A DNA stretch of 64,000 nt from Paractinoplanes atraurantiacus (GCF_900215205.1 NZ_OBDY01000007.1:186001-250000); one strand, 5' to 3'; positions 40,839 through 49,787 are shown, counted from the stretch's first letter. The notes: generated from the sequence alone by a model not told the origin. Translations and numbers: made by a program.

Positions 40839-43800
40839 ATGCCGAGGCCCGAGCGACCGTTGGACGGCTTGGACGGCCCGGTGGCGCGACTGGCGGCCGG
40901 GCTGCGGGAGTTGCGGGAGAAGGCGGGTAAGCCGGGTTACCGGCAGATGGCCGCGCGGGTGAACTACTCGGTGGCGACGCTGTCCGCGGCGGCGTCGGGA
41001 CGGCGGCTGCCGACGCTGGAGGTGACGCTTGCGTATGTTGCCGCGTGTAACGGTGATCGTGAGGAGTGGGAGCGGCGCTGGCGGGAGGCCGAGCGTCTGA
41101 GCATGGCGCCGACCGCCGATCCGGGCACTGAGGCGAACGGGCGGGGGCGGTCGCCGTACCTGGGGTTGGCGTCGTTCAAGACGCAGGACGCCGGACTGTT
41201 CTTCGGCCGCGCCGTACTGGTGGACGAACTGGTGCGCCGCCTGCGGCAGCGGCGTTTCCTGGCGGTGTTTGGCCCGTCCGGGGTGGGTAAGTCGTCGCTG
41301 ATGCGAGCGGGGCTGGTCCCGGCCGCAGGCGGGCCGGCACTGGTGTTCATGCCGGGGGCCCATCCGTTGGCGGAGCTGGCGCTGCACCTGGCCCGGCACG
41401 CCGGCGTGCCGGCCGGTGGGCTGCTCGACGAGCTACGTCAGGATCCGGCGCGGGCGTCGCTGATGGTCCGGCATGGTCTGCCCCACGGGCCGGAGGATGG
41501 TGATCTTCTGGTAGTGGTGGATCAGTTCGAGGAAGTGTTCGCGAGCGGTGTGGATCCGGGCGAGCGGGCAGATTTCATGGCCGCGCTGGTGGCGATGTGC
41601 CGGGAACCGGACGGCCGGGCCCGGGTGGTGCTGGCGGTACGCGCCGATCACTACACCCGGTTCACCGAGCACCCCGAATTGCTGGCCGCGCTGGCCGACG
41701 CGCAGGTGCTGATCGGCGGAATGAGCCCGGCCGAGCTGCGCGAGGCGGTGACCAAGCCGGCGGAGCGGCGCGGTGCCCGGGTGGAGGGTGCGCTGGTTGC
41801 CACGATCGTCGCGGAGGTCAGCGACTCGCCGGGTGGGTTGCCGCTGGCCGCGCACGCGATGCGGGAGGCGTGGCACCGCCGCCAGGGCTCGCTGGTCACC
41901 CTGGCCGGCTATCAAGCTGCCGGAGGTCTGGCCGGCGCGGTCGCACACACCGCCGAGGAGGCGTACGAGCGCCTGTCCGGCCAGGAACGCCTCGTCGCCC
42001 AGCGGGTGGTGCTGCGGATGGTCGATGTCGGACCGGACGGGTTGATCATCCGTCGGCGGTTGAGTCGTGCCGAGTTGGAGACGATCGAGTCGGCGCCGGC
42101 GGTGATCGAGGCGTTCGCGGCCGCCCGGCTGGTGAGCACCGGCCGGGACACTGTGGAGATCGCGCATGAGGCCCTGATCCGGGCGTGGCCGCGGCTGCGC
42201 GACTGGGTCGAGGAGAGCCGGGCCGGACTGCGCCTGCACCGCCAGCTCACCGAGGCGGCCGCAGCCTGGGAGTCGCTAGGCCGCGACGAGGGCGCTCTCT
42301 ATCGAGGGCTGCGGTTGTCCACCACCGCGGACGCGGCGGACGCGAAAGTCATCGACGTGGCCGGCGTGGAAGGAGAGTTTCTGGAGGCCGGCCTCGCGTT
42401 GCGGGACCGTGAGGCGCGGCTGCGTCAGCGTCGCACGCGCCGGTTGTTCGCCGGGCTTTTCGCGGTCCTGACCGTCGTCTGCGTGCTCGCGACCGGGGCG
42501 GCCGTGGCCGCGCGGCGTGCCGCGACCGAGCGGGACCGAGCCGGGGCCGAACGGGACCGGGCCGTGGCGAGGGAACTGGCGGCCGGCGCGCGGGCCGAGC
42601 GGATGACCGATCCCGACCTGGCGCTGCTGCTCGCCTCGCGGGCGTACCGGCTTCATCCGGACGACCAGACCGAGTCGGTGCTGCGCCAGGCCACGGCCGA
42701 CGCGCGCTCGACGTTGACGATGGAGGCGCACGACGCGGAGGTCTATTCGGTTGCTGTCAGCGGCTCCCGGGCCGCCAGCGCGGACACGTCCGGCGTGGTC
42801 AAGGTGTGGGATCTGCAGGGCCGTGCTCCAGCAATCAGCGCTCCCGTTCCTGGCATTTCGGTCGATTTTGGCCCGGACGGATCACTGGCGATCGCACATT
42901 TGAGCGGCCGGGTCGTGCTGTGGCGACCGGACTCCGGGGGCCCGCCACGGCCGCTGAACCCGCCGGCGCTCGCCGACGTGTCACGCTTGGCGTACAGCCC
43001 GGACGGCCGCTGGGTCGCCGCTTGCAGCGCCGATGGGCACGTTTACGTCTGGGACACCACGCGGGACGGGTCGCGAAGGGCGCTGCCCTACACGGGAGTC
43101 GCGTTCGACCTCGCCTTCGGTCCGGGTGGGCGTCTGGCCCTCGTCTCGGACGACGGCACCATCCGGATCTGGGACGTCGGCGGGACGGCTCCGCCCGTCG
43201 TGATCCGTCAGCCGGCGGCGGTCCCTCCCGACGCCGTGGCCATCAGCCCCGACGGCCGCAGGATCGCGGTCGGCGGGTACGAGAACGTCACGATCTGGTC
43301 CCTCGCCGGGCGCACCGGACCGCAGATCTACCACGGCCCGGAACTCTGGTACACCAGCGTGGCGTTCAGCCCGGACGGCCGCCACATCGCCGCGGGCACG
43401 AGCGAGCGAACCATCCGGATCTGGGACGTCTCCGACAGCACACCCGGCCCGGCGGAGCGCGGCGTGGCGCTGCGCGGCCACCGCGGCAGCGTGCAGGATC
43501 TGGCGTTCAGCCCGGACGGCCGCCGGCTGGTCTCCGGCAGCGACGACGCCACCGTGCGCGTCTGGGACAGCACTGCCGCCGCTCCCGCAACGGCCACCCT
43601 CCCGCGTCGCGCGCCCGGGGGTCAGATGCTCAGCGATGACGGGAGCTTCATGGCGGCGACCACCGAGTCCGGCACCATCTCCGTCTTCCCCACCCGTACG
43701 CCGCAGCACATGACGACACTGCGCACCGTCCCCTCGGGCCGGATGTTTCCCGCCGTCAGCGCGGGCGGGCGCAGCGTCGCGGCCGCGACCCTCGACACCG

Positions 43801-44549
43801 AGCAGATTCGCTGGTGGCGGCGGACGACAGACGACAGACCGGCGGTCCTTGAGTGCCGACGCCGGAGCGCGCCAACCACCAATGAGGTCGCCTTGAGTGA
43901 CGATGGGCGGGTGCTCGCCGCCGCCTGCGGCGATGGCGAGATCCGCGTCTGGCGGGCCGGCGAGCGGCAGGTCGCCGGCCGGATCGACGGGTTCGGGCCG
44001 ATCGCGATCAACCGGGACGCCACCCTGGTGGCACTGTTCCGGGATCCGCGGGATGTGGTGCTGTGGGATCCGGCGACCGGCCGGTTGGTGCGGACGCTGA
44101 AGGGCCACAGCGGGAGCGCCGATCGCGTCCGGTTCAGCCCGGATGGACGGCTGCTGGCCGTCGCGGGCGACGATGGAATGATCCGGGTCTGGACCGTCGC
44201 CGGGGACGACGACCCGGTCGTGCTCACCGGCACGGTCGGGCAGACCGCGGCGATCAGCTTCAGCCCCGACGGCAAGCTGATCGCCGACGTCGGCACGGAC
44301 GGCGTGGTACGCCTGTGGAACACCGACGGCAGCGGCGAAGCCCTGACCTTGGACCAACCCGCCGACGCGAGCGAACTCGCCTTCAGCGCCGACGGACGCC
44401 AACTCATCACCCTGGTCGGAGCGACCTTCCGCTTCATGCCATGCGAGGTGTGCGGGCCCATCGACGAGGTCATCGCACTGGCCGCGCAGCGCACCACCCG
44501 AAACTTCACCCCGGAAGAGCGCGCGAAATACCTACGCGAACCCGAATAG
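40839..44549 (+). CDS. HTH-STAND NTPase-TM-WD40 protein
   Basis: A 1236-residue signalling-type protein. Domains in order: Xre-like HTH (about 25-80, YRQMAARVNYSVATLSAAAS); nSTAND NTPase (about 110-480) with Walker A FGPSGVGKSSLMRAG and Walker B DLLVVVDQFEEVFA; one transmembrane helix (about 535-558, LFAGLFAVLTVVCVLATGAA); then 14 WD40 repeats (about 630-1200), enough for two seven-bladed propellers; and a short tail with PCEVC. STAND proteins are switch ATPases that oligomerise on ligand binding, often in defence or conflict systems. The ATG at 40839 has GGAGG 7 bases upstream; a start at 40806 adds 11 residues. No effector gene is adjacent. Confidence 0.85.
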   Translation: MPRPERPLDGLDGPVARLAAGLRELREKAGKPGYRQMAARVNYSVATLSAAASGRRLPTLEVTLAYVAACNGDREEWERRWREAERLSMAPTADPGTEANGRGRSPYLGLASFKTQDAGLFFGRAVLVDELVRRLRQRRFLAVFGPSGVGKSSLMRAGLVPAAGGPALVFMPGAHPLAELALHLARHAGVPAGGLLDELRQDPARASLMVRHGLPHGPEDGDLLVVVDQFEEVFASGVDPGERADFMAALVAMCREPDGRARVVLAVRADHYTRFTEHPELLAALADAQVLIGGMSPAELREAVTKPAERRGARVEGALVATIVAEVSDSPGGLPLAAHAMREAWHRRQGSLVTLAGYQAAGGLAGAVAHTAEEAYERLSGQERLVAQRVVLRMVDVGPDGLIIRRRLSRAELETIESAPAVIEAFAAARLVSTGRDTVEIAHEALIRAWPRLRDWVEESRAGLRLHRQLTEAAAAWESLGRDEGALYRGLRLSTTADAADAKVIDVAGVEGEFLEAGLALRDREARLRQRRTRRLFAGLFAVLTVVCVLATGAAVAARRAATERDRAGAERDRAVARELAAGARAERMTDPDLALLLASRAYRLHPDDQTESVLRQATADARSTLTMEAHDAEVYSVAVSGSRAASADTSGVVKVWDLQGRAPAISAPVPGISVDFGPDGSLAIAHLSGRVVLWRPDSGGPPRPLNPPALADVSRLAYSPDGRWVAACSADGHVYVWDTTRDGSRRALPYTGVAFDLAFGPGGRLALVSDDGTIRIWDVGGTAPPVVIRQPAAVPPDAVAISPDGRRIAVGGYENVTIWSLAGRTGPQIYHGPELWYTSVAFSPDGRHIAAGTSERTIRIWDVSDSTPGPAERGVALRGHRGSVQDLAFSPDGRRLVSGSDDATVRVWDSTAAAPATATLPRRAPGGQMLSDDGSFMAATTESGTISVFPTRTPQHMTTLRTVPSGRMFPAVSAGGRSVAAATLDTEQIRWWRRTTDDRPAVLECRRRSAPTTNEVALSDDGRVLAAACGDGEIRVWRAGERQVAGRIDGFGPIAINRDATLVALFRDPRDVVLWDPATGRLVRTLKGHSGSADRVRFSPDGRLLAVAGDDGMIRVWTVAGDDDPVVLTGTVGQTAAISFSPDGKLIADVGTDGVVRLWNTDGSGEALTLDQPADASELAFSADGRQLITLVGATFRFMPCEVCGPIDEVIALAAQRTTRNFTPEERAKYLREPE

Positions 44550-45232
44550 GCCCCCAGCGTTCACCTGCCGCTCGATAGTCGGTATATCGACGTGATACCA
44601 ATACCGCCGAGTGCTTGCTGACCGCTTGATCATCGGCGACACGAACGTCATCAAGAGGGCGAACTCGGTTCCCGGCCCGGCCGAACAGGGCATCGAGCAG
44701 GTCCGCGCCGGTGCTCAGCGCGAGATGGGCCAGGTCGGCGCCGAGTGGCGCCGCTCCCGCCGTTCCCCAGCCGAGCACCGTCGTCGTCTCTCCGCCGGCG
44801 ACGAGGTTGCGGATGTGCAAGTCACCGTGCGACATCGGTCGCGTACGCGAGAAGCTCGCGCCGTCAACACGCCCAACGCCCCGGTCGCGTGCCGCCTGTG
44901 CGTTCCGGCCGGTCATGACCGGCCGGAACGTCTTGCCGGGCCGCGCAGACGGAGTCCATCAGTCGGGTGTGGCTCTCCGGGGCTGTCGTGGGCCTTGGGG
45001 TAGGCGCGCCGTCCAGAATCGAGCGTTGCCGCGAACCGGGCAAGCGTTCTCGCCGCCCGAAGCGAGCCGCGGGCGCTTCCATCAATGGCGCCATTCCCTG
45101 GGATCATTCGCTTCAGGAACGGCAGGGCCGGATGCCAGTTCCGGAGAAAGCCGCTGCGTGAAAGAGTGAACGCGCTCCGCCGAGATGATCAAACGCTTTC
45201 CATCCGCAGATCCGTATGCTCACCGGCGAGCT
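44550..45232. other. region with gene debris
   Basis: About 680 bases after the STAND gene carry no intact gene. One kinase fragment is listed separately. A weak dyad GGTAT/ATACC lies at 44581-44599. Other open frames lack starts and domains. Confidence 0.5.
44650..44850 (-). pseudogene. APH-fold phosphotransferase fragment
   Basis: One frame reads MSHGDLHIRNLVAGGETTTV then LGWGTAGAAPLGADLAHLAL, the catalytic loop and following helix of an APH-like kinase. The N-terminal lobe is missing, and the metal-binding Asp of the usual DW is Gly. It is too short to fold, so it is a remnant. Confidence 0.55.
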
Positions 45233-46141
45233 TCAGCCCGCGGCAAGGGCGTCCACCAACCGCCGGGCCGAGCCGGCCAGGTTCCAGCGCTCGGCCAAAG
45301 CCAGCAGCGCGTCCGGGTCCTTCGGGGCGCGGGGCATGGCCGGGTCGAAGTCGGGGAGCTTCACGTCGAGGGCGACCTTGCACACCGGCAGTGCCTTGTC
45401 GAGGTACTCCCGGGCGCCGGCCAGTTTTGTCTTGAGGCCGGGGGCGAAGCCGGCCGCGGGGTCGTCGAGGGCGGCCAGGATCTCGGTCACGCCGCCGTAG
45501 CGGTTGATCAGCCGGGCCGCTGTCTTCTCGCCGACGCCGGGGACGCCGGGCAGGCCGTCGCTCGGGTCGCCGCGCATGGCCGCGAAGTCGGCGTACCAGC
45601 GGGCGGGCACGCCGTATTTCGTCTCGACCAGGGCGTTGTCGGCGTCCTCGAGTTTCGCCACGCCGCGCCCGCAGTACAAAAGCCGCGTTTCACGTGAATC
45701 GTCGACCAACTGGAACAGGTCGCGGTCGCCGGAGACGACCTCGACCGGGGCCGGCTGGGTGGCCGCCAGGGTGCCCAGCACGTCGTCCGCCTCGTACCCC
45801 TCGACGCCGAAGGCGGGAATGCCCACCGCGGCCAGGGTCTCCAGCAGGATCGGGACCTGGCGCTCGAGCGAGGCCGGTACCTCCTCGACGTCGCCGTGGG
45901 CGACCCGGTGCTTCTTGTACGACGGCACGAGCGCCACCCGCCAGGCGGGCCGCCAGCTCGCGTCGAGCGCGCAGACCACCCGATCGGGGTGCCTGGTGCG
46001 GATCAGCTGGGCCAGCATGTCGAGGAAGCCGCGGATCGCGTTGACCGGCTCGCCGGCGCTGGTCTGCGCCGCCTTCTCCGGAATGCCGTGGAAGGCGCGA
46101 AAGTAGAGGCTGGGGGCGTCGACCGCGAGCAGAGGCTTCAC
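45233..46141 (-). CDS. 5'-3' exonuclease (PolA N-terminal/FEN-like)
   Basis: A 302-residue flap endonuclease-type nuclease. It shows LLAVDAPSLYFRAFHGIP, the acidic metal cluster GYEADDVLGTLA and VVSGDRDLFQLVDD, and the helix-3-turn-helix GDPSDGLPGVPGVGEKTAAR. This is the 5' nuclease domain of DNA polymerase I as a separate protein, common in actinobacteria, likely for removing flaps or RNA primers. GTG start at 46141 without a clear ribosome site. Confidence 0.88.
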   Translation of the reverse strand: MKPLLAVDAPSLYFRAFHGIPEKAAQTSAGEPVNAIRGFLDMLAQLIRTRHPDRVVCALDASWRPAWRVALVPSYKKHRVAHGDVEEVPASLERQVPILLETLAAVGIPAFGVEGYEADDVLGTLAATQPAPVEVVSGDRDLFQLVDDSRETRLLYCGRGVAKLEDADNALVETKYGVPARWYADFAAMRGDPSDGLPGVPGVGEKTAARLINRYGGVTEILAALDDPAAGFAPGLKTKLAGAREYLDKALPVCKVALDVKLPDFDPAMPRAPKDPDALLALAERWNLAGSARRLVDALAAG

Positions 46142-46167
46142 GAGGACACCATAGGGTATCGCGCACC

Positions 46168-46185
46168 TTAGTTAACGTTAGTTAA
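46168..46185. promoter_or_regulatory. TTAAC-N4-GTTAA operator in a divergent promoter
   Basis: The dyad TTAAC (46172-46176) and GTTAA (46181-46185) overlaps a direct repeat TTAGTTAA (46168, 46178) with a 10-base period. It lies 11 bases before the acyl-CoA dehydrogenase start and 27 before the exonuclease start. TetR-family regulators of fatty acid genes often use such sites; no regulator gene is adjacent. Confidence 0.5.
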
Positions 46186-46195
46186 GCTGGCGGAT

Positions 46196-47347
46196 GTGAC
46201 GGTAGACCGGCTCCTGCCCACGCCCGAGGCCCACGATCTGCTCGACCTGACCCGCGAGCTCGCCACCCGCGAGCTGGCCGGCAAGGCGGCCGATTTCGAG
46301 GCCCGCGGCGAGTTCCCCCGCGACGTGCTGCGCACGCTCGGCCGCTCCGGCCTGCTCGGGCTGCCCTACCCCGAGGAGGTGGGTGGCGCCGCCCAGCCGT
46401 ACGAGGTCTATGTCCAGGTCCTGGAGATCCTGGCCGGCTCGTGGCTGGCCATCGCCGAGTCGGTCAGCGTGCACACCCTGTCGTGTTATCCGGTGTTCGC
46501 GCACGGCAGTGAACGCCAGCGCAAGTCCCTGCCCGACATGCTCGGCGGCGAGCTGCTCGGCGCGTACTGCCTCTCCGAGCCCCAAGGCGGCTCCGACGCC
46601 GCCTCGCTGCTGACCCGGGCGGTCCCCGACGGCGACGGCTGGCGGCTCGACGGCACGAAAGCCTGGATCACCCACGCCGGTCACGCCGACTTCTACAACG
46701 TCTTCTGCCGCACCGGCGGCCCCGGCCCCAAGGGCATCTCCTGCGTGATCGCCGACGCCGGCACTCCCGGCCTCCAGCCGCAGAAACCCGAGCGCACCAT
46801 GGGCCTGCGCTCGTCGGCTCCCGCCCAGATCGTCTTCGACGGCTGTCATGTGCCCGCCGACCGCCTGGTCGGCGCCGAGGGCATCGGCTTCACCATCGCC
46901 ATGGAGGCCCTCGACGCCGGCCGCCTCGGCATCGCCGCCTGCGCCGTCGGCCTGGCCCAGGCCGCCCTCGACTACGCCACCTCGTACGCCCAGGAGCGCG
47001 TCCAGTTCGGCCGCCCCATCGGCGACTTCCAGGGCGTCGGTTTCATGCTGGCCGACATGGCCACGCAGATCTCCGCCGCCCGGGCTCTGCTGCTGCACGC
47101 GGCCCGTCTGAAGGACGCCGGCCGTCCCTTCTCGATCGAGGCGGCCAAGGCCAAGCTGTTCGCCACCGACACGGCCATGCGCGTCACCACCGATGCGGTC
47201 CAGGTGCTGGGCGGCGCCGGCTATGTCGCCGATCATCCGGCCGAGCGCTGGTTCCGCGAGGCGAAGGTGCTGCAGATCGTCGAGGGCACCAACCAGATCC
47301 AGCGCTTGGTGATCAGTCGCTCTTTAACTCATCCGGTACGGAGTTAG
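46196..47347 (+). CDS. acyl-CoA dehydrogenase
   Basis: A 383-residue FAD enzyme. It has YCLSEPQGGSDAASLLTRAV and DGTKAWITHAG (FAD and substrate contacts), GIGFTIAMEALDAGRLGIAA, RVQFGRPIGDFQGV, and the C-terminal VLGGAGYVADHPAERWFREA then GTNQIQRLVISRSL. The acid near VEGTNQIQ fits the short/medium-chain type. The substrate chain length is not certain. GTG start at 46196. Confidence 0.9.
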   Translation: MTVDRLLPTPEAHDLLDLTRELATRELAGKAADFEARGEFPRDVLRTLGRSGLLGLPYPEEVGGAAQPYEVYVQVLEILAGSWLAIAESVSVHTLSCYPVFAHGSERQRKSLPDMLGGELLGAYCLSEPQGGSDAASLLTRAVPDGDGWRLDGTKAWITHAGHADFYNVFCRTGGPGPKGISCVIADAGTPGLQPQKPERTMGLRSSAPAQIVFDGCHVPADRLVGAEGIGFTIAMEALDAGRLGIAACAVGLAQAALDYATSYAQERVQFGRPIGDFQGVGFMLADMATQISAARALLLHAARLKDAGRPFSIEAAKAKLFATDTAMRVTTDAVQVLGGAGYVADHPAERWFREAKVLQIVEGTNQIQRLVISRSLTHPVRS

Positions 47348-47416
47348 CCACCCGCGCACGGTCCACGGACGCGATCTTCGCGGGGGTACGGCCTGCTGCC
47401 GCGTCTTCCCGTCCAA

Positions 47417-48178
47417 TCAGTGCTTACTCGCCTTGATCACGTAAATGGCGGGCAACGCCCCGGCGGCGTCCCCGAGCCCCGCGTACAGCGCCGGCTCGGG
47501 GGCCTCGCGGAACGCGTCCAGCCGCAGTCCGGCGCCGACCAGCGCCATCACCACGTCACTGACCGGCCACACGAACATCGCCAGCTCCGGCGCGTCGGCC
47601 CGCCCGCGCGCACCCAGCGGTTTCTTGGCGTCGTCCTGTTCCCGGTTGGGGCGCCCGCGCCCGAAGTAGTCCCCGGCCACCGCCAGCCGCCCCGGCTCCC
47701 GGACGGCCAGCACCTCCCAGGCCGGGTGGTGGTCGCACAGCAGAACCGCGCCGCCCTTCCGTAGCCGTTCCGCGATCATCCGCGCGAACGGGACGAGGTC
47801 GGGCACCCAGCAGATCGCCCCCCAGCTGAGGTAGATCAGATCCAGCTCGACCAGGTCCTCCGGCGGCTCCAGCATGTCGGCCCGCCGGAAGTCGGCCGCG
47901 ATGCCCGCCTCGGCCGCCCGGGCCCGGGCCTTCCCGATCGCCACGTCGGACAGGTCGACCCCGACGGCGTGCGCCCCGAGATTGCTCCAGGAGAGCACTT
48001 CATCCCCGTACGAACAAGCAAGCTGAACCACCCGCCGCCCGGTGACGTCACCGGCCAGCTCGACCTCGAAATCCGCGAGGGTGACGGCCCCGGCCCGGAG
48101 CCGCTGGACGGCGATCCCGTCCCGCCTGGCCGCGATGAGATTCCAGCCGGCCCGATTGCCCTCGACGAAGCCCGTCAC
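47417..48178 (-). CDS. class I SAM-dependent methyltransferase
   Basis: A 253-residue methyltransferase: VVQLACSYGDEVLSWSNLGA is an unusual motif I (Cys-Ser-Tyr-Gly in place of Gly-x-Gly), followed by AVGVDLSDVAIGKAR and RKGGAVLLCDHHPAWEVL. The type occurs widely in actinobacteria with unknown acceptor. GTG start overlaps the upstream small gene as GTGA. Confidence 0.8.
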   Translation of the reverse strand: MTGFVEGNRAGWNLIAARRDGIAVQRLRAGAVTLADFEVELAGDVTGRRVVQLACSYGDEVLSWSNLGAHAVGVDLSDVAIGKARARAAEAGIAADFRRADMLEPPEDLVELDLIYLSWGAICWVPDLVPFARMIAERLRKGGAVLLCDHHPAWEVLAVREPGRLAVAGDYFGRGRPNREQDDAKKPLGARGRADAPELAMFVWPVSDVVMALVGAGLRLDAFREAPEPALYAGLGDAAGALPAIYVIKASKH

Positions 48179-48402
48179 GACATCTCCCCGGGAAACCGCG
48201 GCGTGGCCCAGCCGGCCCCCGCCCGAAAGCCGGTGTGGGTCCCGTCGAACGGAAAGTCCCCGGCCTCGATCAGCTTGACCACACGCTCCCCTTCGGCCCG
48301 GATCGCGTCGGCCCCCACCCGGTCGTAGTAGAGCGGATCACCGACGTGCCCGGCGAACTCGCCCTCGTCCTTCCACTGCCACTCGCGCTCGGCCGTGACC
48401 AC
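48175..48402 (-). CDS. small hypothetical protein
   Basis: A 75-residue acidic protein (MVTAEREWQWKDEGEFAGHV, then GDPLYYDRVGADAIRAEGER). I do not recognise a family. The 4-base overlap with the methyltransferase start suggests it is real and co-translated. It could be the C-terminal part of a once longer protein, as the GTG start lacks a ribosome site. Confidence 0.5.
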   Translation of the reverse strand: MVTAEREWQWKDEGEFAGHVGDPLYYDRVGADAIRAEGERVVKLIEAGDFPFDGTHTGFRAGAGWATPRFPGEMS

Positions 48403-48469
48403 ATGGTCTGCCCCGCCGAGAACCGCACCGCGGCAGCGTACCGGCCGCCCGCGGCACCCGGCTCGCCTT

Positions 48470-48883
48470 TTACGCCTCGCCCGCTTCTTGCGCCGCGCCG
48501 GTCACCACAGGCAGCGGGCAATCGGGGCACGTGCAGTCGGTCAGGCTGTCGCAGCGGGCCTCGACGACCTCGGCCAGAGTGGCCCGGACCGACGCCAGAT
48601 CGGCGATCTTCCGGTCGATCTCCGCGATCTTGTCGACGGCCCGCTGCCGCAGGCCGGGCGCCGGATGCCGCCGCCCGGCCTCCAGGAGCCCGGCCACCTC
48701 GTCCAGGCTGAACCCGAGCCGCTGCGCTGCCTTGATCACCTGAAGCAGTGCCACCGTCTCGTCCGGATAGAGCCGATGCCCGCCGTTGGAGCGCGCCGGT
48801 TTCGCCAGCAGCCCTCGCCGCTCGTAGTACCGCAGCGTCTGGATGTTGAGCCCGGCCCGCTCGGCCACCTCACCGGTCCGCAT
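48470..48883 (-). CDS. MerR-family regulator with Cys-rich C-terminus
   Basis: A 137-residue MerR protein. The HTH is MRTGEVAERAGLNIQTLRYY followed by ERRGLL, with a dimerisation helix DKIAEIDRKIADLASVRATL. The tail has CDSLTDCTCPDCPLP, four Cys that could bind a metal or thiol-reactive compound, as in the CueR/CadR-like group. It overlaps the upstream gene by one base (TGATG) and so shares the long-spacer promoter at 49205-49236, which it should control. Confidence 0.85.
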   Translation of the reverse strand: MRTGEVAERAGLNIQTLRYYERRGLLAKPARSNGGHRLYPDETVALLQVIKAAQRLGFSLDEVAGLLEAGRRHPAPGLRQRAVDKIAEIDRKIADLASVRATLAEVVEARCDSLTDCTCPDCPLPVVTGAAQEAGEA

Positions 48884-49185
48884 CACCGGGACCGCCCGAT
48901 CAGCGCCGCGAGCACGTCCGCATGGCGCGGCGGGACCTCGATGTCCAGAAGAACCGTTCCACCCGGCTCGGCGGTGACGGTGAAGACGAAGAAGGAACAG
49001 CACTCGGACTCACGGCGGGTCAAATCGCGGACCGTCGCCGCCAGCCGGTCCGGCCCGGCGAGCCGCAGCCGCGCGTGGGTGTCGTCCACCGAATCCACCT
49101 CGCGGACGGCGGTGGAGAACAACTCGTCGAACTCGGCCAGCCGCAGGGGCCGCTCCGCGGTCGGCAGCGTGCAGGAATCGAACAT
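48883..49185 (-). CDS. hypothetical protein with ECC motif, MerR partner
   Basis: A 100-residue protein; TRRESECCSFFVFTVTAEPG holds a Cys pair, and the C-terminus is EVPPRHADVLAALIGRSR. Proteins with this Cys-Cys-Ser-Phe-Phe segment are familiar partners of MerR regulators in actinobacteria but have no known function; metal or thiol binding is plausible. The ATG at 49185 has GAGGAGG 6 bases upstream. Confidence 0.65.
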   Translation of the reverse strand: MFDSCTLPTAERPLRLAEFDELFSTAVREVDSVDDTHARLRLAGPDRLAATVRDLTRRESECCSFFVFTVTAEPGGTVLLDIEVPPRHADVLAALIGRSR

Positions 49186-49204
49186 GTCAGCCTCCTCACG
49201 CTCG

Positions 49205-49236
49205 ACCGTAAGCCTGTACCCGGGTACCGGATGCAA
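49205..49236 (-). promoter_or_regulatory. MerR-type promoter with 20-bp spacer and dyad
   Basis: On the minus strand TTGCAT (49236-49231) and TACGGT (49210-49205) are separated by exactly 20 bases, and the spacer contains the perfect palindrome GTACCCGGGTAC. The overlong spacer with a central dyad is the hallmark of promoters that MerR proteins activate by DNA distortion. The transcript would begin about 12 bases before the ECC-protein ATG. Confidence 0.8.
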
Positions 49237-49249
49237 TAGTGTCCGGGCC

Positions 49250-49747
49250 ATGACGCCGGACGATCTGGTGAGGGCCGCGCTGAACGTGGCCGAGGACGGC
49301 CTCACCCGTGGCGAACTCCCGATCGGCGCCGTCGTCGAGACGGGTGGCGAGATCATCGCCTCCGCCTTCACCCAGGAGGCCGCCCTGGGCCGCCGGCTCG
49401 TGCACGCCGACCTGCTGGCGATGATCGCCGCCGACGAGCGCCTCGGCTGGCAACCGCGCGCGCATCCGCTCCGGCTGGCGGTCACCCTGGAGCCCTGCCT
49501 GATGTGCATGGGCGCCGCCATGGCCCTGAAGGTCACCGACGTCTACTACGCCCTCGAGTCACCCGCCGACGGCGGCGCCGCCGTCGCCGCGGGCTGGCCG
49601 GTGAGCCCGGACCTGCCCTGGTACCTACCGCCGGCGATCACCGCAGGCATCCGCCGCCCCGAAGCCGTGAACCAATTTCGCCGCTACGCCGCGACGGCGC
49701 CGGACTCCGGCCTCCGCCGTTGGGCCCAGACCATGGCCGGCCGGTAA
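49250..49747 (+). CDS. cytidine/adenosine deaminase-fold protein (TadA-like) with HAD in place of HAE
   Basis: A 165-residue deaminase. The second zinc motif is standard (LEPCLMCMGAAMAL, PCxxC). The first motif, normally HAE with the proton-shuttle Glu, reads LVHADLLAM: the zinc-ligand His is kept and Glu is Asp. Either activity is weakened or a neighbouring acid substitutes. The start follows a TAGTGT box by 7 bases (leaderless). Its promoter is back to back with that of the MerR operon. Confidence 0.75.
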   Translation: MTPDDLVRAALNVAEDGLTRGELPIGAVVETGGEIIASAFTQEAALGRRLVHADLLAMIAADERLGWQPRAHPLRLAVTLEPCLMCMGAAMALKVTDVYYALESPADGGAAVAAGWPVSPDLPWYLPPAITAGIRRPEAVNQFRRYAATAPDSGLRRWAQTMAGR

Positions 49748-49787
49748 ATCGCGTGCGTGGTGTGGCGGCTGTTCCGATACTCCACCC

